43,024 nt of DNA from a virus. The notes under the pieces are model-generated. The model was not told the DNA's origin. It searched no databases and was given only the letters and a program-made list of their open reading frames with translations. Both the position numbers and the translations under genes were made by a program. The stretch lies in the IMG/VR virus record IMGVR_UViG_3300005294_000052, positions 1 to 43,024 of that record; one strand, written 5' to 3'. Each line of letters begins with the position of its first letter. The first letter of the stretch is position 1. Of the stretch, positions 21,379-30,079 are shown one piece after another.

Positions 21379-22721
21379 TGGCCTACACGTACCTGACGCT
21401 GGCCGAGGCGCGGGCAGACCTCTTGCAACGTCTTGGCGACCCTGACGGGGTTTTCTGGAGGTCTGCGGAAGTTGACGGTTATCTGACCGAAGCTATCCAG
21501 ACTTGGCAGGTTGCGGCCCTGTACCACAAAACCAGAGCGTCTTTCAACACAACTCCCGGCGCTCCCTTTTACGACCTCTCGCCACTGCTTTCGGACGGCG
21601 CATCGCTCGTTCTTGAGCGCACCTTAACTCCAGCACAAATCATCACGCGGATCATCTATCACCTGATGGAAAATCAGGGCACTGATGTTGACGGCACAGC
21701 TTGGGTGGGCACTGAGATGTTTTCTCTGAACGACCTAACGCAAGCCGTCTATCGTCGCGTGAATCGCTTCCTTGAAGAAACAGGGCAGATAGTCACGCGC
21801 GCAACTCAGGTAGTTTCGGCCGGGGAAGGGATTGTCGAACTCAATCAAAACATCATCGACGTTCGCCGCGCGGCGTGGACAACAATTGAGGGCGTGACCA
21901 CGACCCTGTGGCGCTCAAGTGAGTATGTTGCCGATTCGCAGTTCAATGACTGGAACGTTTCACCTGGTACGCCGGAAGCTTACTCGCTGGCAGTTCGGCC
22001 AGTGACCACGCTTCAATTGATTCCGGCGCCTATCGACAACGGCACGCTGGATTTGCTCACCGTCGACACATCAATCGTGACGTCAGTTCCAATTTTCAAT
22101 GACTTTGGTTGGGTGATTAAGTGGGGCGCGATGGCCGATCTTCTCGGACAGGAAGGTGAGGCGAACGACCCTGAGCGAAGTAAATACTGTGAACAACGTT
22201 GGGCCGAAGGGGTTCAACTCGCCAAGATAATGTCCACAGTTTTGCGGACGATGATTAACGGAGTCTCAGTGCAGACGTGCGCGCTATTTGATTTCGATGC
22301 CCAACAACCTGACTGGCAGGATTCAGTTTTGGATGCGGCGACGAACGCAGCCACGCCAAACACTCCGGCAATGGCTGGCCCAAACATGCTGGCGCTTTAT
22401 CCCGTTCCCGACTTAACTCTGGCGGTGCCGGAAGGCAATCATTCGATCACGATGGATGTTGTGAGGAACGCAATCATCCCGGTGAACGATGGCGACCTCG
22501 TGCAGATCGGGAAAGAGTTCCTTGCGGTGATTCTTGATTACGCCCAACATCTCGCGTCGTTCAAATGTCAGGGTGGCGAGTTCATGGCGACCTATGCTCA
22601 CTATGAAAGAATCTTCAGGGCAGCCGCGAACGAGAACGCGAGGCTGATGGAAAACAGCGATCAGTTCCCGATACTGGCAGTGCTTGAAGAAAAGGATAGG
22701 CCCAGATTGAAAGCAGCGTAA
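21378..22721 (+). CDS. Neck/tail-completion protein (447 aa)
   Basis: The 447-residue protein begins with a helix-rich segment (LTLAEARADLLQRLGDPDG) like those of tail-tube or head-completion adaptors, continues with two aromatic-rich beta-like regions (around 190-240), and ends with a helical C-terminus. Position between adaptor and tail hub supports a role in the head-tail junction or short tail. It overlaps both neighbours by one base, which indicates tight co-translation. The exact family is not recognised. Confidence 0.55.
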   Translation: MAYTYLTLAEARADLLQRLGDPDGVFWRSAEVDGYLTEAIQTWQVAALYHKTRASFNTTPGAPFYDLSPLLSDGASLVLERTLTPAQIITRIIYHLMENQGTDVDGTAWVGTEMFSLNDLTQAVYRRVNRFLEETGQIVTRATQVVSAGEGIVELNQNIIDVRRAAWTTIEGVTTTLWRSSEYVADSQFNDWNVSPGTPEAYSLAVRPVTTLQLIPAPIDNGTLDLLTVDTSIVTSVPIFNDFGWVIKWGAMADLLGQEGEANDPERSKYCEQRWAEGVQLAKIMSTVLRTMINGVSVQTCALFDFDAQQPDWQDSVLDAATNAATPNTPAMAGPNMLALYPVPDLTLAVPEGNHSITMDVVRNAIIPVNDGDLVQIGKEFLAVILDYAQHLASFKCQGGEFMATYAHYERIFRAAANENARLMENSDQFPILAVLEEKDRPRLKAA

Positions 22722-25700
22722 TGGCCGAATATAGTCACAAGCCGCGTAAGTTTTTGCTCAAAGGCGTAGACCTCTCTCGCCCCGTCGATCTTCTTGAGAT
22801 TGGCAGTTACGTTCTTGTCAGAAACGTCCGCGGATATACCGATGGTACAGTGACAACTCGCCCAGGCGCGGCAGCACTCGCGGCAGCGCTCGCTGGTGGT
22901 GCGGTTCATTCACTCAAACGCCTCAACGATGAAATTGGCCCCACACTCTCAACGCCAACTCAATCGTATGCGCGCATGGCCGGAGCGGGAACAAAGCTCT
23001 ATTCGGACAACTCGACACACAACGCTTTCACTGAAATCGCCACGGGCCTGTCAGGAAATCCAGTGACATGGATTCCGATTCGCCCAGAGCAGTCACCTCA
23101 ACCGTGGATGTACATTCACGACACAGCGAAACTTCTGCGCGCCAAAGCATCAGCCGCGGGTGACGTTACAAAGTCTTACCAGTGGGGCATCGCACCACCA
23201 ACCCAACCTTTGAGCATTGCTCTCGGTTCACCTGTTATCAAAACCATTGATGACATGGAGGCGGCAACGTTTGGTGGATGGGCAGCGAGTGCGGGAGCGT
23301 TCACGAATCCTGATCGCGCAGCGGCGATTGTTATCAGTAATATTCTTTTTGATACCGGGGCGACCGGGTGGGCCTGTGTGAATCCGGCGTCGATTGGTGA
23401 GATTCGCGAAGGCATGGACTTGACCACCTCGGCGAGCGCGGAGACGGTCAAGGTTGATTCGGTTTACAAAGCAATCACCACAACCACGATCGGCTCGATT
23501 CGCTACGACTCAGGCACGACGGGCCTTTGCACAATTCAGCTTGCAGCACCAACTGCTGAACTCGTAATGAATTCAATGGTGAGGATTGCGGCGGCTGAGA
23601 ATGTTCGCGTGCTTTCAGTCACCTATGGCCCTGACGGAATTCCCTCATTTCGATGTTCGACTACGGCTACTCGATCTGCGGGTGATGCGGTAGCGGGGCT
23701 CGCATCATTCCGCGCTTACTTTGCAAATACTCACGCCGCGGCCGAAACCTTGTCTGGCAAGATGTTGCAGGTAGTCACTGCCGGGACCGGGATTACAACT
23801 TTAACGCGCACGGTCGCCCTGGACTTGTCTACGTTTGGAACTCGCCCGGTGCTCCCCAGCGACATCATGGTGCTTTCGCTGAACACGGACAATGTGGCAA
23901 ACATCTCCGAGATTCAGCTTCAACTTGATGTTGATGCGAGCACAAACGATTTCACTAAAAACTATTACCTGAAGGCGATCAGCCCGGCTGATTTCACTCC
24001 AGTAGTTCAGCAAACACTTCCGCAATTGACCGTGCAGCAGCGAGTAATTCAGCGGGACGAGGTACGCGCCAGTCAGAGCCTCGCCCAGAAACTCAACATG
24101 CTGTCAATGGATTCCAACGAGATGGCGATTCTGCCGGGGGATGTTATTGACACCGGAGTCATTGCCGATCCAACGCCAAGCGTCGACCAGACCGCCACGG
24201 GCACAAGCCAGTGGAGCGTGATCAAGATTCCAATTAGCGAATTGCTGGCTGGCCGTGTTGGTTCAGATACGTCCCGGGGATTGAAAGACGTGGCGAAGAT
24301 TCGCATTTCGATTAACGTGGCGACCGGCACCCCTACGGTTCAGGTTGACGACTGGTACATCACTGGAGGTTTTGGCGCAGATTCAGTTTTGCCAAACTCA
24401 ACTGAGAACGCGGCTTCTCCATACTTCTGGACTTACCGCTATCGAGATGGCCGAACGGGTGACAAGTCGCCGTGGGCGCCATTGAATCGATCAGGCTTTC
24501 AAACCAGCCGCAATCGCCTGGTGCTCACTCCGACCGTCTCCACGGATGCGCAAGTAACGAAGATCGACATCGCGCGCATTGGCGGAACCCTGAACGAGTT
24601 TCGGATTATCGGCACGATGCCGAATTCCGGAACCTTCAACGATGACTTTCCGGATGACGTTGCTGCCGCCGGCCAGGCTGTTGACGTTCAAGACGTTCTG
24701 AATCTTGCGCAACCTTTCCCGGTGCTGGACATTCCGCGCACTGGCACATGCGACGTAAAGGGCACGGAAGTCATTTGGGTTTCGGGTGATAAATTCAACG
24801 TGGCAGCGATGAAGGATAGCCAAATCCTCATCAACAACGTTCCCTATAATCTGTACACGAATCCAGACACAGACCAGCATTTGACGTTGCTCCAGAACGC
24901 GGGAACGCAGACAGCGGTATCGTTTTTCATCCCTGACGCCTTCCTGCAAGGGCAAACTCTCGACGCGGTGTTTGGGCCATTTGCGCCACCGAACGGGCCG
25001 TTGGTGATTTTCGGAGTCAAACGAGGAACGCTGTATTGGACCACCGGAAACGACCCCTCACTGTCGCGAACGAACAACCAAAAGGAAATCACGGGCGGAT
25101 CTGAAGTTCTGATGAATGGGTGTCTCTACGATTCTCGCCCCTACATGCTTTCAAATGAGCGAATGTTTGAAATCATTTCCGATGGCCAGGGCGGCTATGA
25201 AGAAAGGGAGGTCGCCAACTCTAAAGGGCTATGGGCACCGTGGGGGCTCTGCGTAGGTATCAACCGAATTTACGTGGTCTGTGAAGATGGCATTTATGAA
25301 TCTGAGGGCGGCCAGTTTGTGAAAATCTCGCAAGACCTGGGGCCGCTACTTCCGCATGATGGCGTGCCGGGCGTGACTGTGAATGGAATTCTGCCTCCTG
25401 ATTTTGCGCAGACCGCATCGCACAAACTCGAATATGGCGACAACAAGCTGAAGTGGTCGTTTCTCGACACTGGCGGCACCTATCGCACATGGATTTACGA
25501 TACGTTCAAAAAGGGATGGGAGTCGCTGGACACCTATGCCTTCGAAGGCGTGATTCATTACCACGAAGAAGCTGAAAGCGTTCACTCAGAATTGATTGGC
25601 GGTAAGGATGGCATCGTTTACCAGGTTGGGGGAACCTTGGACGGAGCGGTCGCGATCACAAGTGCGCTGAAAACCGGGTGCGAAGACTGCGGCGAGTCTC

Positions 25701-26599
25701 GAGCGCAGAAGCAGTTTGGCGACGTTCAGTTGGATTGCAACACTGGCGCGGTCGATCTGACGGTGCGCGTGTTGACAAACAACTTGGTCACGACCTCGGC
25801 CACCGAGACAATAAACAACGCGCTTCGCACTTATGAACTCCTAAACATAGACAATGGGTTGGGAGTCACGGCGCGAAACATCAGTCTCGACATGGAGTGG
25901 ACAGGGTACGTCGTTCTCTATGAATGGAACCCCAGCTACATTCCTCGAAGCGATCTGGCCACAGAGCGGACTACCGACTGGTTCGCGCCGAATGGTGGCC
26001 AAGCCTGCTGGTTGCAGGGAGTAAAGATCGACATCGACACGTTCGGTGTTGCCAAATCTTTTCAAGTATTGGGTGATGACGACGCGCTAATCGCTACACT
26101 GAGCATTGATCACGACGGACGAGTCATTGAGCCGTTTACCTGGGAACCGGCGTTTGTGCATTTAGTTCGATTGCTGCCTGTGGGCGAGACGACAGACTTC
26201 CTGATGTACAGCGAGCCCGTCTGGGTATCGGAGCCGGAGCCGGAACTTGCGTTACTGTGGCAGACTCAACCGACAACACATGACTTCCAGGGGTTCGGGC
26301 ATGTCTACCGCGCACAAATTGCGCATCGATCGACAGCCGACGTCACGATGACTGTGACGATTGACGGGGTTGACTACGAATACACGATCCCAAATAGCAA
26401 CGGCGAATATGAGAAAACCTATGTGACGCTTCAAGCGATCAAGGGTAAATGGTTCGCTTACCGATTTGAGTCAACCGAAGGTGTGCGCGTGTACAAACGC
26501 GACTGCGTTGTGGAACTCAAGGCTTGGGCTGACGTCGCGGCCTACCAGTCTGGAACGCCCTTTGGGAGTCTGAGCAGAATTTCTGGCGCTGATATTTAG
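22721..26599 (+). CDS. Large tail hub / tail-tube-like protein (1292 aa)
   Basis: At 1292 residues this is the second largest virion protein. The N-terminus (KGVDLSRPVDLLEIG) and a long run of beta-rich, Asp/Gly/Thr segments resemble the P22 gp10 or T7 gp12-type proteins that form the short tail nozzle by beta-propeller domains. A region at about residues 560-700 has a D-W-Y-I-T-G ... W-T-Y-R-Y-R-D-G block typical of fibronectin/propeller strands. It starts one base inside the upstream stop. No enzymatic motif is visible. The length is greater than gp10 or gp12, so extra domains for fibre attachment are likely. Confidence 0.6.
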   Translation: MAEYSHKPRKFLLKGVDLSRPVDLLEIGSYVLVRNVRGYTDGTVTTRPGAAALAAALAGGAVHSLKRLNDEIGPTLSTPTQSYARMAGAGTKLYSDNSTHNAFTEIATGLSGNPVTWIPIRPEQSPQPWMYIHDTAKLLRAKASAAGDVTKSYQWGIAPPTQPLSIALGSPVIKTIDDMEAATFGGWAASAGAFTNPDRAAAIVISNILFDTGATGWACVNPASIGEIREGMDLTTSASAETVKVDSVYKAITTTTIGSIRYDSGTTGLCTIQLAAPTAELVMNSMVRIAAAENVRVLSVTYGPDGIPSFRCSTTATRSAGDAVAGLASFRAYFANTHAAAETLSGKMLQVVTAGTGITTLTRTVALDLSTFGTRPVLPSDIMVLSLNTDNVANISEIQLQLDVDASTNDFTKNYYLKAISPADFTPVVQQTLPQLTVQQRVIQRDEVRASQSLAQKLNMLSMDSNEMAILPGDVIDTGVIADPTPSVDQTATGTSQWSVIKIPISELLAGRVGSDTSRGLKDVAKIRISINVATGTPTVQVDDWYITGGFGADSVLPNSTENAASPYFWTYRYRDGRTGDKSPWAPLNRSGFQTSRNRLVLTPTVSTDAQVTKIDIARIGGTLNEFRIIGTMPNSGTFNDDFPDDVAAAGQAVDVQDVLNLAQPFPVLDIPRTGTCDVKGTEVIWVSGDKFNVAAMKDSQILINNVPYNLYTNPDTDQHLTLLQNAGTQTAVSFFIPDAFLQGQTLDAVFGPFAPPNGPLVIFGVKRGTLYWTTGNDPSLSRTNNQKEITGGSEVLMNGCLYDSRPYMLSNERMFEIISDGQGGYEEREVANSKGLWAPWGLCVGINRIYVVCEDGIYESEGGQFVKISQDLGPLLPHDGVPGVTVNGILPPDFAQTASHKLEYGDNKLKWSFLDTGGTYRTWIYDTFKKGWESLDTYAFEGVIHYHEEAESVHSELIGGKDGIVYQVGGTLDGAVAITSALKTGCEDCGESRAQKQFGDVQLDCNTGAVDLTVRVLTNNLVTTSATETINNALRTYELLNIDNGLGVTARNISLDMEWTGYVVLYEWNPSYIPRSDLATERTTDWFAPNGGQACWLQGVKIDIDTFGVAKSFQVLGDDDALIATLSIDHDGRVIEPFTWEPAFVHLVRLLPVGETTDFLMYSEPVWVSEPEPELALLWQTQPTTHDFQGFGHVYRAQIAHRSTADVTMTVTIDGVDYEYTIPNSNGEYEKTYVTLQAIKGKWFAYRFESTEGVRVYKRDCVVELKAWADVAAYQSGTPFGSLSRISGADI

Positions 26600-26640
26600 T
26601 CACTGTGGTACATTAAGCCGCAAATGGAAGGGTCTAACAC

Positions 26641-26967
26641 ATGAAAATTACGCTCGTTTCAAATGCCGTCGCTTACAACCTATACACGCTATGCGTGGCT
26701 GTTGACCCGAATCTTTTTAAGAATTGCCGAGGGTTGAGCATTCAATTGCCCGACGCGGCGATTGAGGCTGCGAACGCGGGGGCGAGTTGCAAGATCGGCA
26801 CGTCCAACGCCGCCGCAACCGCCGTAGACCCGCTCATCGCGCTGTCGGAGGGTGATACTTACAATTTCCCGCAGAGCGGAACTGCGAACACAATTTCACT
26901 GAAAGAAATAGGAGTAATTGCATCAGCGAACAATGCCGTGTTGTACGTCAACCCTGAAGTTGCATGA
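26641..26967 (+). CDS. Small virion protein (108 aa)
   Basis: The 108-residue protein is beta-rich with Ala/Asn-rich segments and no signal peptide. It is preceded by GGAAGGG and overlaps the next gene by four bases. The pattern (Y-N-L-Y-T-L-C at the start, short strands after) fits a small beta barrel or fibre-attachment protein. The family is unknown. Confidence 0.55.
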   Translation: MKITLVSNAVAYNLYTLCVAVDPNLFKNCRGLSIQLPDAAIEAANAGASCKIGTSNAAATAVDPLIALSEGDTYNFPQSGTANTISLKEIGVIASANNAVLYVNPEVA

Positions 26968-27767
26968 TCCAACGAAACATCAAAGGCAAGTGCGAAGAAG
27001 ACGTGCGCCGCACCATTGAGGATCTGGACGCATCAATCACCGCGCTTCAAGGTCAGCTCACCGCGCTCGCTGCGAAATCAAACGGGAATGCTCCATTGAG
27101 TCAACTTCAATTATCACAGGTGGCCGGACTCATCGGCGCGCGCGCTCAAGCCTTAATCGGCCCCGACACTCCAGATCCAGTGCTGGCCCAATTTGGTGGC
27201 GGTACGGTGACGGCAGTAACCGCCGGCGATTTGAGTCCGCTTTTTACTACAACCGAGTCGGCCGCGCCAATTCCTAACATAGCGTTTACGCAGATCCTTC
27301 AAAATGCGAACCTCGTCTTTGCGGGACCAGCATCGGGAGTGGCAGCGAATCCGGGTTTCCGGTTGCTGGTCAGCGCAGATTTCAGCGGATTCACAGGAGC
27401 GTTACTGTCCTCCACCGTCCTGAATCTCAATACGAACACCAAGCAAACGTTGTACACTGTGCCAGCCGGGAAGTCGGCGGTGGTTCTGTGGGTTGTGGGC
27501 CGGAGCGCGAGTGTTGACCTGAGCACCGGAGTTACCACGCTACTTAGTTTTGGATTTAATGCGGGCGCAACTGACTGGTCAACTGGAATGTTTGGGACTC
27601 CGGCGCTCACGTCGTCAGGCTTATTTCAAATGCTGAGTCAGACTGAGGCACTGTCTGGATTCCCCTCGGTGATTGGAACGGCGGGACAAATTTACGGCGC
27701 AATCACGGATGCGGCATTTGGTGCCGCGGCGACTCTAGTGATCGATTGCTTCGGCTACGAATTTTAG
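26964..27767 (+). CDS. Putative fibre or tail-surface protein (267 aa)
   Basis: Residues 1-45 form a likely coiled coil (EDLDASITALQGQLTALA), the usual trimerisation stem; the remaining 220 are beta-rich with Thr, Ser and Gly and a Val/Leu-rich C-terminus. This is typical of a short trimeric fibre or appendage. It starts in an ATGA overlap with the preceding gene. No receptor-binding family is recognised. Confidence 0.55.
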   Translation: MIQRNIKGKCEEDVRRTIEDLDASITALQGQLTALAAKSNGNAPLSQLQLSQVAGLIGARAQALIGPDTPDPVLAQFGGGTVTAVTAGDLSPLFTTTESAAPIPNIAFTQILQNANLVFAGPASGVAANPGFRLLVSADFSGFTGALLSSTVLNLNTNTKQTLYTVPAGKSAVVLWVVGRSASVDLSTGVTTLLSFGFNAGATDWSTGMFGTPALTSSGLFQMLSQTEALSGFPSVIGTAGQIYGAITDAAFGAAATLVIDCFGYEF

Positions 27768-27769
27768 TT

Positions 27770-28159
27770 ATGAGCGCACAGATTCAGCCACAGATTGAGT
27801 TTCGCTGGCTTGACGGGGAAGCCGCACGAGTTTTAGATCCTGACGGCATCGAATGGCCAGGCGATACGCGCGTTCTCTACGTCTTCGAAAACGGACAGCT
27901 CATTGCCCGATCTTCGATTATGTCAGTGCCGATGATTGAAGGCACATGGATCAAACCGGAGCATCGCAACGGAACGCTTGCGGTGAGGATTATTAAAGAG
28001 GTCGAACGGCACTACCTGGAAAACGGTGAAGAGGCGGCAATGGCGTTTGCGCCAGCCGATCAGCCCGAAGTCGCCGAGTACCTTAAGCGTCTGGGTTACG
28101 AAGAGAAGCCGCTGCGCTTTTTCATAAAGCCCTTAGTGTCGCGAGCAATAGCCGCGTAG
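27770..28159 (+). CDS. GNAT-like protein (129 aa)
   Basis: From the ATG at 27770, two bases after the preceding stop, the 129 residues show the GNAT acyltransferase pattern. A beta strand VLYVFENGQLIARSS comes first, then a segment like motif A with Arg/Asn (EHRNGTLAVRIIKEVER), and a C-terminal E-Y-L-K-R-L-G-Y-E. The R/Q-x-x-G-x-G/A acetyl-CoA loop is not perfect. Phage tail modules sometimes encode such proteins with unknown role, perhaps as structural scaffolds or modifiers of virion proteins. Confidence 0.5.
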   Translation: MSAQIQPQIEFRWLDGEAARVLDPDGIEWPGDTRVLYVFENGQLIARSSIMSVPMIEGTWIKPEHRNGTLAVRIIKEVERHYLENGEEAAMAFAPADQPEVAEYLKRLGYEEKPLRFFIKPLVSRAIAA

Positions 28160-28171
28160 AGAGGAACTTAA

Positions 28172-28831
28172 ATGCCAGCAATTCCATTGGTCGCTGCGGG
28201 AATCGGGGGAGCGTTCGGACTGTTTGGCGCGAAGAAGCAAGCTGACGCGACTAAACAGCAAGTCAACGCGATGCAGCCTCTAATAAACTCTCAAACGGAG
28301 GCGTCGCGATTTGCTTTAGATCAAGCAAGGACCGATCTGCCGGCCGCTCGTAGCGCCCTCAAAGGGCCATTGGATTTCTGGACAGGGATTCTCTCTGGCA
28401 ATCGCAATCAAATGTCGAGCGTTCTCGGGCCGGAGAATGACGTCATCGCCGGGCGAGATGCGATGGCCACGCGTAGCCTGAACGAGTTTGCTCCCCGCGG
28501 CGGACGCCGCACGTTGAGGCTTGGCGATCAACCCTTCACCACGGCCACGGACTACAATCGAACCCTTCTCGGGGTGCGCCCGCAGGCGGCGGGACAGGTG
28601 ACAGGACTAGGCCAGATTCTTGCGCAACTGGGACTCGGGGAACAGAGCGCGGGAACAGGCGCCGGGTCAAGCGCAATTCAGGGCGGTTTAGGGGTCGCGA
28701 GTTTGGCTAATCAAGGCGGGGCCGCGAGTGCCGCAGGGATGAACACTCTGGGGAATTCAATCGGCCAGATTTTGCTGCAACTTCAAAAGTGGAAATGGCC
28801 GGGAAGCATCACTCCTGGAGGTACACCTTAA
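28172..28831 (+). CDS. Internal virion (ejection) protein, gp14-like (219 aa)
   Basis: The N-terminus (residues 3-20) is a Gly/Ala-rich hydrophobic segment (PLVAAGIGGAFGLFGAKK) like the membrane-active start of internal virion proteins. The rest is Gln/Ala/Gly-rich with helical parts and a Gly-rich C-terminus. Together with the next two genes it matches the order of the T7 gp14-gp15-gp16 ejection set, in size ascending. GAGAGGAA precedes the start. Function is by analogy of context; identity to T7 proteins is not evident. Confidence 0.6.
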   Translation: MPAIPLVAAGIGGAFGLFGAKKQADATKQQVNAMQPLINSQTEASRFALDQARTDLPAARSALKGPLDFWTGILSGNRNQMSSVLGPENDVIAGRDAMATRSLNEFAPRGGRRTLRLGDQPFTTATDYNRTLLGVRPQAAGQVTGLGQILAQLGLGEQSAGTGAGSSAIQGGLGVASLANQGGAASAAGMNTLGNSIGQILLQLQKWKWPGSITPGGTP

Positions 28832-30076
28832 ATGCCTGACGGATTTGCCGTACCATCACAACTTGGCGCTGTTGGCTCTGGAATAATGGAGACGTATTTT
28901 GGTGGACTACTCCGAGAGCAAAAGACAGAACGCGAACAAAAGGATGCGGATCAGGCCCGACAGTTAGCGGCCTTTCACGCGCTTTTGCAGCATCCTGATA
29001 CGCCGGAATCTGAAGTGCCCAACATCTTGGATTCAGTAGCTAAGATGATCAAGGTAGACAAGGACTTCGCTCCCGTGACCGCGCATATGCGCGAAGGGAT
29101 GAAACGTCGCGTGCCGTCTGGACCTGAGCAAGAAACCGGGCAGAGTCGGTTTAATCGGATGAAGGAGCGAAGCTCTGCTGAAGGCATGGGCCTTGTTCCC
29201 GATCTTCCGGCGCAGGAGATGTATCAGCCAACCGCCGAATACGGATCGCTGACTCAGGCTCAGGCCGCAGATTCCCGCAACCTGTCGATGTACGAAGCAC
29301 AACAGGGGATTCAGACTCGCAAGATGTTGGAACAGCAGGCGGCAATGACTGACCGCGCAATTCAGGTTGAGTCACAGAAAGAAATCGCTCGCCAAGCACG
29401 GCTGGAAACTGAGTACAAACTAAAGCGTGACTTGCTGGAACCCAAGGAAAGACTTGCGGCAGATAAGCAGCGCAATCAGTACGAACAGTCGCTACTCGCT
29501 CAGTTGGGCCATGCGCCCTCAGAAGAAGAAAAGGCGTGGGCGCGCGCAAAGTCTGGCGAGATGGTTATCAACCTGGCTGACGCCATGTTGGGCCAGAAGG
29601 CGGCGGCAGCAGAAGCAAGTCGCGCAACGGCAAAGAACCGATTGGCACAAATCAAACATTGGAATAACCAAGACGCGCACGCGATTCGAATGGAAAGCAT
29701 TACCGGACTGTCGGCAGCATCGGCGCGACAATTCAATATGCAAACTCGCGAAGTCTGGCCAGAACTCAGCCGCGTAAAATCTGAGATTCTTCAACTCCAA
29801 AAGTTCAAGGCGACGATTGGGCCAGCGGACACGCGATATGATGCGCAACTTCAGGACTTGGAACAGCGTCGCGATGAACTACAACTCCAAATCAAAGACG
29901 CTCGCGATGCGCTGCAATCGTCCAGTGTGCCTTCCTCGCCGCAAAGCGCGGTCCGGCCAGATGGAAAGTACCACTACACGCCCGACCAGATCCGTCGCGC
30001 TCTGAGGCCGGGGCAGAGTTACGAGAGTGTGCTAAGACAACTGCAATCCAGACCCAACGTAGTAATCGACCAATGA
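28832..30076 (+). CDS. Internal virion (ejection) protein, gp15-like (414 aa)
   Basis: The 414-residue protein begins one base after the upstream stop, overlapping it as TAAATG. It is very rich in Gln, Ala, Glu and Arg with long helical stretches (residues 95-330) and a Pro-rich linker near 370-380. The fold is probably a helical rod, as in ejection proteins that leave the capsid with the DNA. The end is close to the 30080 gene (3 bases), so the three internal proteins form one unit. Confidence 0.55.
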   Translation: MPDGFAVPSQLGAVGSGIMETYFGGLLREQKTEREQKDADQARQLAAFHALLQHPDTPESEVPNILDSVAKMIKVDKDFAPVTAHMREGMKRRVPSGPEQETGQSRFNRMKERSSAEGMGLVPDLPAQEMYQPTAEYGSLTQAQAADSRNLSMYEAQQGIQTRKMLEQQAAMTDRAIQVESQKEIARQARLETEYKLKRDLLEPKERLAADKQRNQYEQSLLAQLGHAPSEEEKAWARAKSGEMVINLADAMLGQKAAAAEASRATAKNRLAQIKHWNNQDAHAIRMESITGLSAASARQFNMQTREVWPELSRVKSEILQLQKFKATIGPADTRYDAQLQDLEQRRDELQLQIKDARDALQSSSVPSSPQSAVRPDGKYHYTPDQIRRALRPGQSYESVLRQLQSRPNVVIDQ

Positions 30077-30079
30077 TCC

